Part shown: piece by piece, positions 46,387 to 57,439 of the stretch
How positions within the stretch are numbered: position 1 is the first letter of the stretch
How the letters are laid out: every line of letters begins with the position of its first letter
Assembly (NCBI RefSeq): GCF_036373705.1
Contig: NC_089852.1
Span: forward strand, 36,080,207 to 36,144,206
Source of the DNA: Amia ocellicauda
Lineage: Eukaryota; Chordata; Actinopteri; Amiiformes; Amiidae
Direction of reading: 5' to 3'
Length of the DNA: 64,000 bases
Program-made: the position numbers and the translations under genes
The notes under the pieces: model-generated
Database searches by the model: none
What the model was told of the DNA's origin: nothing
The model's input: only the letters and a program-made list of their open reading frames with translations

Positions 46387-47961
46387 CAGTGAGGGAAAAA
46401 AGTATTTGAACCCCTGCTGATTTTGTACTTTTGCCCACTGACAAATAAATGATCAGTCTATAATTTTAATGGTAGGTGTATTTTAACAGTGAGAGTTAGA
46501 ATAACAACAAAAAAATCCAGAAAAAGCACAAAAAAGTTATAAATTGATTTGCATGTTAATGAGGGAAATAAGTATTTGACCCCTTCGACTTAGTACTTGG
46601 TGGCAAAACCCTTGTTGGCAATCACAGAGGTCAGACGTTTCGTGTTGTTGGCCACCAGGTTTGCACACATCTCAGGAGGGATTTTGTCCCACTCCTCTTT
46701 GCAGATCCTCTCCAAGTCATTAAGGTTTCGAGGTTGACGTTTGGCAACTCGAACCTTCAGCTCCCTCCACAGATTTTCTATGGGATTAAGGTCTGGAGAC
46801 TGGCTAGGCCACTCCAGGACCTTAATGTGCTTCTTCTTGAGCCACTCCTTTGTTGCCTTGGCTGTGTGTTTTGGGTCAATGTCATGCTGGAATACCCATC
46901 CATGACCCATTTTCAATGAGGGAAGGAGGTTCTCACCCAAGATTTGACGGTACATGGCCCCGTCCATCGTCCCTTTGATGCGGTGCAGTTGTCCTGTCCC
47001 CTTAGAATAAAAACACCCCCAAAGCATAATGTTTCCACCTCCATGTTTGACGGTGGGGATGGTGTTCTTGGGGTCATTCCTCCTCCTCCAAACATGGCGA
47101 GTTGAGTTGATGCCAAAGAGCTCGATTTTGGTCTCATCTGACCACAACACTTTCACCCAGTTCTCCTCTGAATCATTCAGATGTTCATTGGCAAACTTCA
47201 GACGGGCCTGTACATATGCTTTCTTGAGCAGGGGGACCTTGCGGGCGCTGCAGGATTTCAGTCCTTCACGGCGTAGTGTGTTACCAATTGTTTTCTTGGT
47301 GACTATGGTCCCAGCTGCCTTGAGATCATTAACAAGATCTTCCTGTGTAGTTCTGGGCTGATTCCTCACCGTTCTCATGATCATTGAAACTCCACGAGGT
47401 GAGATCTTGCATGGAGCCCCAGACCGAGGGAGACTGACAGTTATTTTGTGTTTCTTCCATTTGTGAATAATCGCACCAGCTGTTGTCACCTTCTCACCAA
47501 GCTGCTTGGCGATGGTCTTGTAGCCCATTCCAGCCTTGTGTAGGTCTACAATCTTGTCCCTGACATCCTTGGACAGCTCTTTGGTCTTGGCCATGGTGGA
47601 GAGTTTGGAATCTGATTGATTGATTGCTTCTGTGGACAGGTGTCTTTTATACAGGTAACGAGCTGAGATTAGGAGCACTCCCTTTAAGAGAGTTCTCCTA
47701 ATCTCAGCTCGTTACCTGTATAAAAGACAACTGGGAGCCAGAAATCTTGCTGATTGATAGGGGATCAAATACTCATTTCCCTCATTAACATGCAAATCAA
47801 TTTATAACTTTTTTGAAATGCATTTTTCTGGATTTTTGTGTTGTTATTCTGTCTCTCACTGTTAAAATACACCTACCATTACAATTATAGACTGATCATT
47901 TCTTTGTCAGTGGGCAAACGTACAAAATCAGCAGGGGATCAAATACTTTTTTCCCTCACTG
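46387..47961 (-). mobile_element. Complete Tc1-like transposon with open transposase frame
   Basis: 1575 bp, flanked by TA on both sides. Inverted termini of about 200 bp begin cagtgagggaaaaaagtatt. The region upstream of the transposase carries the same palindrome as the copy in the LTR (about 47640-47725, with small differences). It is the best preserved of the three copies of this family in the window. Confidence 0.94.
46590..47594 (-). CDS. Tc1/mariner-family transposase
   Basis: The chosen start is the ATG at 47594 ([20 protein letters not shown]), where the family protein begins. An upstream in-frame ATG at 47678 falls in the palindromic leader. The product is 334 residues with no stop or frameshift. 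The N-terminal paired-type helix-turn-helix region ([19 protein letters not shown]) is followed by a GRPR-like basic patch ([12 protein letters not shown]) and a catalytic DDE triad with its three blocks: [27 protein letters not shown] and [11 protein letters not shown]. Compared with the sister copies, three residues are missing just before the second block (NLLPS-LKMG instead of [12 protein letters not shown]), so activity is uncertain. It would cut and paste elements carrying these termini at TA sites. Confidence 0.92.
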   Translation of the reverse strand: MAKTKELSKDVRDKIVDLHKAGMGYKTIAKQLGEKVTTAGAIIHKWKKHKITVSLPRSGAPCKISPRGVSMIMRTVRNQPRTTQEDLVNDLKAAGTIVTKKTIGNTLRREGLKSCSARKVPLLKKAYVQARLKFANEHLNDSEENWVKVLWSDETKIELFGINSTRHVWRRRNDPKNTIPTVKHGGGNIMLWGCFYSKGTGQLHRIKGTMDGAMYRQILGENLLPSLKMGHGWVFQHDIDPKHTAKATKEWLKKKHIKVLEWPSQSPDLNPIENLWRELKVRVAKRQPRNLNDLERICKEEWDKIPPEMCANLVANNTKRLTSVIANKGFATKY

Positions 47962-47974
47962 TACAAATGCGGAC

Positions 47975-48215
47975 TAGTTTACCTCGATTTTGGATCAAGA
48001 TGGCAAGAAGGAAGGATCTAAAGGGACTTTTAAAGGGGTGTCATTATTGGGGCATGAATGACGGGAGCTTTAGTCACACAGATGCTCAACTGGCTCGTGT
48101 TCTGAACAAGTGGGTGAGTGCATGTGTGGGACACCAAGAGAACGGGACAGGCCTGACTGCTTGACCCCTACAGTGAGGGGGTCTGGAGGCTCTGATGCTT
48201 ATATATATATGAGCA
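47975..48215 (+). mobile_element. Tc1/mariner transposase fossil, 5' part only
   Basis: The start MARRKDLKGLLKG, then wording close to a known fish Tc1-type element (ggggcatgaatgacgggagc, tcacacagatgctcaactgg, gacaggcctgactgc, cagtgagggggtctggaggc). The catalytic region and the ends are missing. Confidence 0.6.
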
Positions 48216-48219
48216 ACGG

Positions 48220-48870
48220 TTTATGCAGGAGCTAAAAAATATGTTGTCTGTTTCCAATCTGGGGTGCCTTGTCCCGGGAATTTATTAAATGTGGAAAACC
48301 ACAGAAGGAAAGTAACAGCACACTTGGATCAATCCAGATCTATATCTATATTTGTGCAGAAAATATTATTTATTCTTGCTTGTTTACATTCCAAAAGTCA
48401 GCAAACAATGACGCGTTTCGACAAATTGTCTTCATCAGATAATTGCCAGAAAGGCATACATTCAGACATTATAAACATGTTGTAGGAACCACACCTTGCA
48501 TTAATAATTAAAAACAATTACCCCTTAATTCAGAGTCAATATTTTGTTTTTAATGAATAAACATACAGATCATTATTTCAACAAAAAACATACCAATGCC
48601 ATTTCAATTGATAGATACTCTTATAGCATGTATGCTCCCCATTCTCAAAATTACGCCCCTTAATTAATCCTAGCAATTGAACTTTGGTATGATTGGTTGT
48701 CCATTCATGGATAGTTCAGGGATCAAATATTCTGTAAAATAATCAACATAGAAATATAAAAATCACCAACATCACATATATACTACAAGAGCAATTACTA
48801 AATGATAAGCATGTATACAACTCCTCAGAAACATGTTAAATTAACGAACATAAGTTGATATCATCGTGTC
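48220..48870. other. No gene recognised
   Basis: It contains the phrase gacgcgtttcgacaaattgtcttcatcag near 48411-48439, which resembles a recurring repeat end in vertebrate genomes, and a TTTATT (minus-strand AATAAA) near 48368. Nothing else is supported. Confidence 0.35.
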
Positions 48871-48948
48871 CCAGTTTCTCCATCCAGCCGATGCCCTCTG
48901 CTATTTTAAGCCCCTCCTCCTGGATAACGGATACTGCAGGCACTTTCT

Positions 48949-49446
48949 TCAGTCAGTGCAAGCTGGACACTGGGGACCGAAGGCTGGCTCTTCAGTCACT
49001 ATGGCTGGAAACTGGAGACCACAGGTAGTGTCTTGAATCACTACGGCTGGATACAGACGACCAGAGGCTGGTTCTTCAACCAGAACAGCTGGGTATTTGA
49101 GACCCGAGGCTCGGTCTTCAACCAGAACAGCTGGATACTGGAGGCCAGAGGCTGGGTCGTTAATCAGAACAGCTGGGGACTGGAGACCGCAGCCAGCGTC
49201 TTCAGACAGTGCAGCTGGACACTTGAGACTGCAGACAGGGTCTACAATCACTACGGCTGGATACTGGCGACCACAGGTGTCTCCAATCATTAACGCTGGA
49301 TACTGGAGTCCAGAGGTAGGGTCTACGATCAGTATAGATGGAGACTGGAGACCAGAGGCACAGGGGGGTGATGGAGATGGAGTCCAGCTGTCAACCATGG
49401 CACGTCTCACAGGTGCTGGGGAGGACTGAGGAACAGAGCGTGTCTC
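48949..49446 (-). CDS. Candidate terminal exon made of a 42-bp (14-residue) tandem repeat
   Basis: The minus strand has a strong acceptor (tattcttatttcttacag) ending at 49447, followed by an open frame to a TGA at 48949. Most of it is about ten imperfect copies of a 14-residue unit, typified by GLQYPAVLVEDPAS, encoded by 42-bp repeats with many substitutions. The plus strand is also open through much of the array, as expected for a minisatellite whose period is a multiple of three. I do not recognise the protein. No partner exon was identified upstream, so this could be a non-coding minisatellite with a chance frame. Confidence 0.4.
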   Translation of the reverse strand, partial: ETRSVPQSSPAPVRRAMVDSWTPSPSPPCASGLQSPSILIVDPTSGLQYPALMIGDTCGRQYPAVVIVDPVCSLKCPAALSEDAGCGLQSPAVLINDPASGLQYPAVLVEDRASGLKYPAVLVEEPASGRLYPAVVIQDTTCGLQFPAIVTEEPAFGPQCPACTD

Positions 49447-49710
49447 TGTAAGAAATAAGAATACATCCAATCAAATCAAATAAAAATGATGCACCATGCT
49501 GCAGTAAAGATGGTTACACCAGTTCACTTTATCACCACAATGTGAAAGTATTTTGTCACTAAGCTACACCTTTTGAATACATGTTTTCCAAATTTGTAGC
49601 TGACTATTTCTTTCATTTCTATTTTTTAACAAATGTTTCCTTTCCACTCTCCATGATCATATCTACAATTTAAATAGTCACTAAAATAATTTAGACATAA
49701 ACATTTTGAA

Positions 49711-49814
49711 TACATTTAACTTGACATTATTGAAAATAAATAAAAACTTACTTCATTCATCTAATAAAATGAAGTAAGTTTTTATTTATTTTCAATAATG
49801 TCAAGTTAAATGTA
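49711..49814. repeat. Perfect 47-bp-arm inverted repeat
   Basis: The left arm 49711-49757 is the exact reverse complement of 49768-49814, with a 10-base loop (catctaataa). The arms contain no mismatch. Confidence 0.97.
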
Positions 49815-49899
49815 TCCTTTTATGAAATATATATTTCAAGACTGGCACATACATGATGTAGAAAAAATGTTGTCATGTTTCTAGTCTTTTGTCAACCTT

Positions 49900-50380
49900 A
49901 ATGGACTAATCCCCTGGGTCAATACTTGAATCACCTCTGGCAGCTATTACAGAAAGTAGTCTTTTCAGATAAGTCTCTAACTTTGCACACCGTGATGGTG
50001 CAATATTTGGCCATTTCTCCTTGCAAAATTGCCAAGTTAGTTGGGAAACGATAATGGACAGCAATTTATACGTCTTGCCACAGATATTCAATCGGATTAA
50101 GGTCACTGAAGCACATCTGTTTTCTTCATGTTATGCCACTCCAGTGTTGTTCTGGCAGTGTGCTTTGGATCATTGTCATATTGAAAGACAAACTTCCTTC
50201 ACAGTTTGACTTTTTGATAGGGGGACGTGCGTTTTTTCCAGGATTTCTCTGTATTGTGCACCATTCATTCTATCATCAGTCCTGACAATATTGCCAGTCC
50301 CTGCCAAATACTTTGCAGTTGGGATGGTGTTACCTGGCTGGTGTGCAGTGTTTGATTTATGCCACTTTTTCAAGGCACTG
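49900..50380 (-). mobile_element. Decayed Tc1-like transposase remnant
   Basis: Minus-strand pieces in several frames match the C-terminal half of Tc1 transposases: GNTIPTAKY-type wording, NGAQYREILE, then LTWQFCKEKWPNIAPSRCAKL and LLSVIAARG near the end. No intact ends were found. The perfect palindrome lies about 85 bases to the left. Confidence 0.65.
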
Positions 50381-50399
50381 TATGATGTACATATGGTGT

Positions 50400-50875
50400 T
50401 TGAATTGACGATATTGTTATAATTAGGGAGGTATGAGAGGGAGGGAGGGATGTATGTAGGCTTTCATTCTCCTGAACAAGACTGGATCTTATTTAAAACT
50501 ACTCAAGCAGTAGTCAAAATCTTAATGGAAACATTTAAAATATTAAAGAAAACACTAACTTGACTATACCATTTGCTGTCCTGTCAACCCTGTTACTGGT
50601 ACGTTTTCTGGACAAACTAATTAGAACTGGCAAATTAATGGTTAATAATTCACTCTGAAATTTGAAGTTACACATCTCTTGAATGTATATGTATTTTTGA
50701 AAACTAAAGTGTGTTGAAGTATACATTGCAAGTCCTTGGCTAAATCGATTCAAAAAAGTGTTTTCTTTAGGTTTCATAGTTTTACAATAGCATTTGTAAA
50801 CAAAGGGGCATTTAAAATGCAACAACATGTTGGACTTATCCCAAATATGTAATTTTGAAAATTTTAAATACTAAT
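50400..50875. other. No gene recognised
   Basis: Short open frames only. A gagggagggaggga purine run occurs near 50440. Confidence 0.35.
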
Positions 50876-50877
50876 GT

Positions 50878-51065
50878 AGAGGTGTGAAAAGTATTCGGAA
50901 GTCATACTTAAAAGTAAAAATATTCGATCAAAAACTTACTCCGGCAAAAGTAAAAAAGTGTCCCATTCAAACAGTAGGCTACTTGAGTAAACGTTTTTTT
51001 TTTTTTAAGTAGCTACTTTTAAGAGTACTCAAGTACCAAAAGTAAAAGTAAATTGTGATTTTAGA
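50878..51065. mobile_element. Non-autonomous hAT-type repeat fragment
   Basis: Dense aaaagtaaaagta/agtactcaagtacc wording (gtattcggaagtcatactta, aagtaccaaaagtaaaagta) is characteristic of a common fish MITE. Related wording (gcagtaaaaagtacatt) recurs near 51797, so the element may continue to about 51815 around microsatellite and GC-rich sequence. Confidence 0.5.
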
Positions 51066-51075
51066 AATGAAGTGA

Positions 51076-51078
<3 letters not shown>

Positions 51079-51113
<35 letters not shown>
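51079..51113. repeat. (TG)n microsatellite
   Basis: About 16 tg units. Confidence 0.95.
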
Positions 51114-51121
<8 letters not shown>

Positions 51122-51819
51122 ATAAAGGGGGCACACAAACGATTCATTTGATGTTTTAATCCAACATTTTATTTTCCATAAATTATCAAGGTATTTTTAC
51201 GGTTCCTCAATTTTATCTTGAAAAAACAAAAAAAAAAAAAAAAAAACATGTCCGACGAAAAGAAATGTTATTTCAGGCACATATCTGGATATTACTTTCA
51301 TGTGTATTCAGTATGAACAAAGGGTAATATTGGGGGATTTATATAAATATTTTTGAGGTTTCTTAGCAAACTCACTGTTCACCACATTGTATAATAAAAC
51401 ACAAATCAAAATAAACAATATAAAATATGTACCCCTGTAGAGATCACATGTGTTATAATGTCATCTATAACATCATCATGGACATGATTTCGGGACATTT
51501 CTCATATACAATTGTATTATTTCTGTGTCTCAATGCGGATCGGCGCTGCGGCCGCGGGTTCGAGTCCATCTGAGCAGAAAGGAAAGAGCGATGACGCGCT
51601 AATGGGCGAGAGAGGGGCGGGTCTGAGCCGCGGATCCGGCTCGCTGATTGGCTCACTGCAGCGCTGCTCACTGTGCTACAGCGTCATTGCTCACAAGCAT
51701 CTAGCAAACCTGAAACATGTTCATTCACCTAGATGTATGTAATTCCTCTCTCCAATTACCAAACCAGTAACGAGTCATGTGTGGGAAATGTAGTGCAGTA
51801 AAAAGTACATTATTTTATT

Positions 51820-52673
51820 TTTTAATTTAGTGGAGATTTGTCATCAGAAGACAAATCTGAATTATAGTATTATTTCCGTATGCAGAGAGAAACATTAAAG
51901 AAAAAATGTGTGCATTCCCTGCAAAAGCACTTTGTCGCTTGCATTCTGTATTGTCGAATAAAATTTGGGAAATGTTGAGTGTTTCCATCGCTGATTTCAC
52001 CTAAAGGTTTATTGCGCATCGAAATATTGTCGCCACACATCAGGCTGCAGCAACTCCTGATGGCTGGCCAGCTAGCCCAAGGCCCACAGCATAGAATTCA
52101 TCACACAGCTATGGCATTGAGTCTTTCCTGCACTATACTGAGAATATATGTGGAGTTGTTCAACTTGCCAACATGTAATGTATAACATAATTCATGTTAT
52201 TTAAATTGAATTATTTAAAATGTGCCGATTTAGACGTTTAACAGATTTTAATTTAATTTAAAAAGTGGATTATTCCACAGATTTGTAATATATAACATGT
52301 TGTAGATAATGTACAAAATTAGTATTATCCATTACTTGACATACAGCTAATTTCCAGAAAGCATTTTTTGGATGAATAAGTCAAATTAAATCAAATGATG
52401 GCATTTTTATATACTCTACTATGTCTTACATAAACAGATTGTTTGTGACTGTAATATTGTGTATTTAATTACTTAATTAGATGAAGGCATCCAACCACAA
52501 ATTCCCAGTGGCTTTATTGTATAACATGCTGTGTGGTCAATTGTAGCCTACGCAGCATATGACCTTATAAAGGCTGCTATACAACTATGGAGGATGATTT
52601 GTGACAATATTTAAAAATAAATAAATATGAAATACATAGGCTACATATATAAATAAATACATACAATACAAAA

Positions 52674-52704
<31 letters not shown>

Positions 52705-52830
52705 AAAATATACAATTAGATACATACTTATATGTTTTTATTTATCTATTTATTTTGGCACAACAGCATAATCAGGGTCAGCAAAGGCAAATCCCTCTAA
52801 GAATCTTTAAGCAAAGAATTTATTTTCTTA
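51820..52830. other. AT-rich stretch, no gene recognised
   Basis: It contains an (AAAT)n run near 52677-52710 and no supportable exon. Confidence 0.4.
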
Positions 52831-52834
52831 ACAT

Positions 52835-53100
52835 GCCCAAAGATTAGGTTATTCAGGCTGGATAGAGCTGCAATATTTGACCTGTGTGAGGAGCTGAGGG
52901 GAGATCAGGAAAGCCAGCCATACCAGTGCACATTAAAGTCACTGGGAATTTGTGGTACTGGATCATGCCAGAGACCGGGAGGGGATGTGGGGTGAGCCAG
53001 CCAACACTGTCATGCTTCATCAAGTGCCAGGAGTTTGGGGAGACAGGCAGGCAATTAAATTTCTTTCCTGACAAACCTGCAATGGACGAACAAGAAAATG
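52835..53100 (+). mobile_element. Probable Harbinger-type transposase fossil
   Basis: Fragments in shifting frames resemble the N-terminal part of a PIF/Harbinger nuclease: IFDLCEELRGD, then GICGTGSCQR-like and GVSQPTLSC wording in the usual order (LCEELR, ATGSFQ, GVSQPTVSR). The catalytic region is absent. Confidence 0.45.
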
Positions 53101-53109
53101 ATTTTATTT

Positions 53110-54228
53110 TTTAATATTTTTTCTGTCATGTAGTGTTCTTCTTGTACATGCCCCTTGGGAGTTTATTTTGTTGGCTATGTTGTCCCATACGTTATTTCTA
53201 TATGACACGTGTTTCTTGTGTGTGCCAAATATGTCTGTTTTATTTTTTAGGACCTCATTCACCAATGGTCTATTTTTCCCCCTTTCGTGTGAGGTACTAG
53301 AGTTGCCTTGCCACAGGACTTAAGACCCCTCACTTTCCAAACCTGCAGAAATAGCCGCACTTTGCCCTCGTGACTGCTGTGCAGCTGTGGTGGTCGTAAA
53401 AGATAATAACAACAATAAGTTCTATGTGTAGGTGGAAGTATGCACACCCTCTACTTGCAACAATGTTAGGAAAATAGTGTTCAACACACTTAAAAGACAG
53501 TTGAAAAGAGAACATCTTACACTTCATATAATGGCAGATTACTTTTGGAAAATAGTGTATGAATACTTGTCAAGACCACTACTGTATAAACACGTACACT
53601 AGAGTTTAATACGGGAAAACAATAAAAACAATAAAACATATTACTTTTGCACTTTGTTCATGAAATAAACAGCCAAACTGCTGTTTCGTAGAAATGCGGA
53701 TTGTTGTATTGTACAGTCTCTTTACTATGGAGCCAAAATAAAGGTTGATTTATTATATTTAACTTATTTGTAATGTACTTTGTTTCTGTTTATACTTTAT
53801 GAGAGTGTTGTCTGTGGACATACTAAGCAGCTCTTATAAACATTGTTTAAAATGAGACAGAAGTATTAGTTCTGGAAGTGTTATCTCAATAAAAGCTTTT
53901 GTGACACTTCAGTACTGTTTTCGAACTTTGCGCTTTTTTGTTCTACAAACACTGACTTATTCTGTACATTTAATTTGTTTTTTTTTTAAATAAAATAACA
54001 TATAGCTTAGTGTACTGGATGAGACTGGGCAGAATACCGTGCTGTAAAGACGCTGACTCTTCTGGTTCTCATCCCTCCATGAAACCCTTCATTAATGACC
54101 AGGGAATTAATTCATCCAGGTCTTCACTTCATTGCTCAGCAGCAGTGTGTCTGCCAGGTGTTTGGCTTATTGAGGATAAAGACATTCAATTAAATTCAAT
54201 TAAATTCAATTTATTGTACTTTTTTCAG
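53110..54228. other. No gene recognised
   Basis: No exon or classified repeat seen. It ends with three 10-bp repeats (attcaattaa unit, about 54184-54212) just before the polypyrimidine tract of the next exon. Confidence 0.35.
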
Positions 54229-54296
54229 GGTACGAGGGTGTCCTCAATGGAAGGGAAGGCTACTTTCCGGCAACCTACATGAGTCCAGCCAGCTAA
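54229..54296 (+). CDS. Orphan last coding exon of an SH3-domain protein
   Basis: A strong acceptor (gtacttttttcag) is followed by 68 bases encoding the second half of an SH3 domain and a stop: the conserved Trp is split across the junction (x/GG), then YEGVLNGREGYFPATYM and SPAS-stop. Phase 1 and the WYEG...GYFPATY pattern fit SH3 domains, and NOSTRIN-like or ABI-like C-terminal SH3 domains are nearest in wording. An ATTAAA lies near 54471. No upstream SH3 exon was found in the preceding kilobases, so the exon belongs either to a gene with very long introns or to a lost gene. Confidence 0.6.
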
Positions 54297-54767
54297 CCGC
54301 CCCAGTGCTCGGCAATCGGTGCCTGCCAGGGTCAAAGAGCAGCTGGGAATGAAGATGGAGCTGAAAAACAGCCCAGGGGTCACCCCCCCTCCCAACTGAG
54401 CCCACCACTGTGTAACCTGAAACGTTTTGTTTTTGCAAACAGCAGTCCCTGTTCACTTCCAATATGAGAATTAAAAGCCATTAATACCCAGTGAAATGTT
54501 TTGGTTTTATTGATGTTTTTCTCTGGTTTGGTTATGTGGGGGTACACAGTGGCCCTGTTAATATCACCCCCAAAACCATGTTGGGGAGGGGGAGGCACAG
54601 ATTGTGGGCAGGTGGGAGTTTTAAGGGATCTGCAAAATGTACAGGGCCAGGGTTTATTTCATTCTGATTTGTATATTGGCAAATGTCCTTATCCAGGGTG
54701 ACTTTCAGGTCTATGGTGGTTTGGAAGTGCATGTCCACATTGATTGTAAAGGGCAGAGTTTATTATT

Positions 54768-54793
54768 ATTACTATTATTGTTATGACTACTAC

Positions 54794-54842
<49 letters not shown>
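54768..54842. repeat. (ATT)n microsatellite
   Basis: An interrupted att run, longest part at about 54794-54842. Confidence 0.95.
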
Positions 54843-55164
54843 GATATAACACTAAGCACAAAGCAAAGCAAGTTTAGTGTTGCTTTAAAGGTGAGCCAAC
54901 AACAGACTTCCTGGTTGGATCGAGTGAAACTGTTGGGTGTGACTGTTTGATTATGCAGCAAAGCTGATTCGCTCAGAAATGTGTCCCCTCCCATCTGCCA
55001 ACTCTGCAACACAGGTATTCACAGGTAAACCTGTTTAATCACTTAGGTCCCTGGAGAAACATGTGTCGAGCCCGTCAGTGCCACACTCATAGAGGTTGTG
55101 TTTGAGGAAAGGGACCTTTCTACGAGACGTTCTATGCAGGCGTTTAGATGGACGTTGTATTCTA

Positions 55165-57381
55165 ATGAGGGCTCTGAGCTTATGGACTACTTACATTCAC
55201 TTACTGGTCTTCATAACAAGCTACATGGGCTTTTGGCTGCCGGGTAAGTATTACAGTATACATTGAAAACACACTGTACTTTTTTTTCTCCTTTTTTTCA
55301 ACCTGTTAAGGCAAAGCTGTCTTTATGTTTGACAAGATAGAGGGGAAATCCAGGTTATGTGTGCTGTGTTTTGTTTTAGCAGCCATACTTCCCAACAACA
55401 CAGGGAAAACAAGTGTCCGTCCAGCTGGCTCATCAGCACAGGGGGCATGAAGCTATTCTTCCACAGGGGCCATGCTGCCTTTGTATCCCCCAGGTGGAAG
55501 AAAGCAATTGTCGAATCAGAAAGCAATCTGTGTCTCAAGCCATCAGTGTTAACCTGCTAGACATGCTCAGATAAGCAGCAAACACAAGAGGTTGTTTCTT
55601 TAAAATGAATCAAAACCTGTGAGAGTGACATGAGCACTGCCACCCACTGGTTAATCAGGTTTAGACTTGAGCCCAGGTTTACATAAACAAGTTAATTTAG
55701 CAGTACATCTCAGGGGCAGAAGGATCTGTAGCGAGTTAAACCAGTTTTGCATTTTAACATTGACATCTCTATGAACTGAAAAAAAGCCAAGATATTCACA
55801 ATGTGTTTTCTACATTTACTGCCAGGATTATAAATAATTATATTATTTTATGGCTGCACATTCAGTTTGATTGGTAAGCACACTAATTGGTAGGTATGCC
55901 TTGTAGCAGTATTTGCATTTGCATTACTTTTACAATCATGACAATTTCCAATTAATTCTTGGTAATATTTTGGAAGAGAATCCAATTAGACAAAGAAAGC
56001 TGAAGTTGTGATTGATCTCAGCAGCAATTTGTTCCTGTCATGAGTATTGCCCACCTCCCTCAGTGGTCTTTTTAAAGCAACATCAGCTGGCACCTTGGCT
56101 AAAACAACAGGGTTTATAAATACAATGCATTCTTCCAGAACTGCAGCAGCCCAGGCAGGGAATGTAAAATATGTAGTAGTGATGCATCTATTATTGTACA
56201 TACAGGTAGCTCTGGAATGGCATATATCAGGTTAGAAGTGACACATTACCTTGACAAAACAATGCATCTCGAATTGCCAAGGCAAAGCTATAGCCATAAT
56301 AATGCCAGATCCTGCTCTTCTGCTATGCATGAAGGAGAACTATGCAATTGTAGACATTTTTAATTGTGTGCCTGATTTCAAAGGTCAAGACCTCCAATAA
56401 AAGTCAACAGTAAAATATAAAAATATAAATCAAAGTACATTTTTACATTTTCCTCTCAAGCAGTGATTGATAAAAAGTAATTTGTTTTCCACTGCCTGGT
56501 TGGCTGAGGCAGGTCAGATACCTCTGGCCAAGGCCGGCCCAGGTCACATGTCTGTAAACATTTGCAAAGTTATAGAACTGACGTGTTTCACTAAATCCAA
56601 GCCATTCACACATATGCCTCAGCTGCTGAACATTTTGTATTTCTGTTGTGTACTGGTTGAACACGTCTGGTAGCAGATAGCAATGTGAGGCATTAAAACT
56701 TGCCATGGCCGATCACGTCAGTGGAAAGATCCAATTTTACTCTCCTGGCTGGATGCAGCTGGCCACGTGGCATTTCTTCTTTAGCAGATTTAATTGTGTT
56801 AACATTTAACTTCAAGGGTCCTTACTGTCTGTTGTATTTCTCACTGCCTGTTTTTTTTTTTTTTAAACATAGCCTACTGTACTGTATATGGGGGAGGTAG
56901 CTGTGTAGTGCCCTACCCTCCTGATTTTACATCCTACCGCATTTAATCTATTATGGAATTATGTTTCCTGCAGTAATGTCATTTAGCTATATACACTTCT
57001 GCACATAAGCAAGATATAACAATTTAACAAGAACCATACAGACAGATAATATATGTTGGTCACACTTTAAAATAAGGTGGTGTGATTCCTCATTAATTAA
57101 TATATGAATACCACAGGATAAACACATGCATATGTCATGCACTTCTGAGTTCTGATGTTTCTGATCACATGTATAACAGGGTTAGGGTTCATATTCTCAA
57201 CATCAGAATTCATATGATGTGCATGAGGTAATGATGTTTTAATCTTATGGTGTTCATATATTACATCATGGGGAATTATACCACCTTATTGTAAAGAATT
57301 ACCCCCATCTCTTTATTGTAAATGATCATGAAATCTTTATTTTCACATGAATAGCTAAAAAAGTGAGATATCTAGACAATA

Positions 57382-57439
<58 letters not shown>

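Noticed and set aside
49033-49293. Plus-strand repeat protein (GWVFNQNSW units)
   Set aside because: It is opposite the minus-strand 42-bp repeats and has no acceptor or stop context of its own. The minus strand has the stronger splice signal.
51555-51567. tRNA B-box-like gggttcgagtcc, suggesting a tRNA or tRNA-derived SINE
   Set aside because: No A box at the proper distance and no cloverleaf arms were found. The flank is GC-rich repeat sequence.
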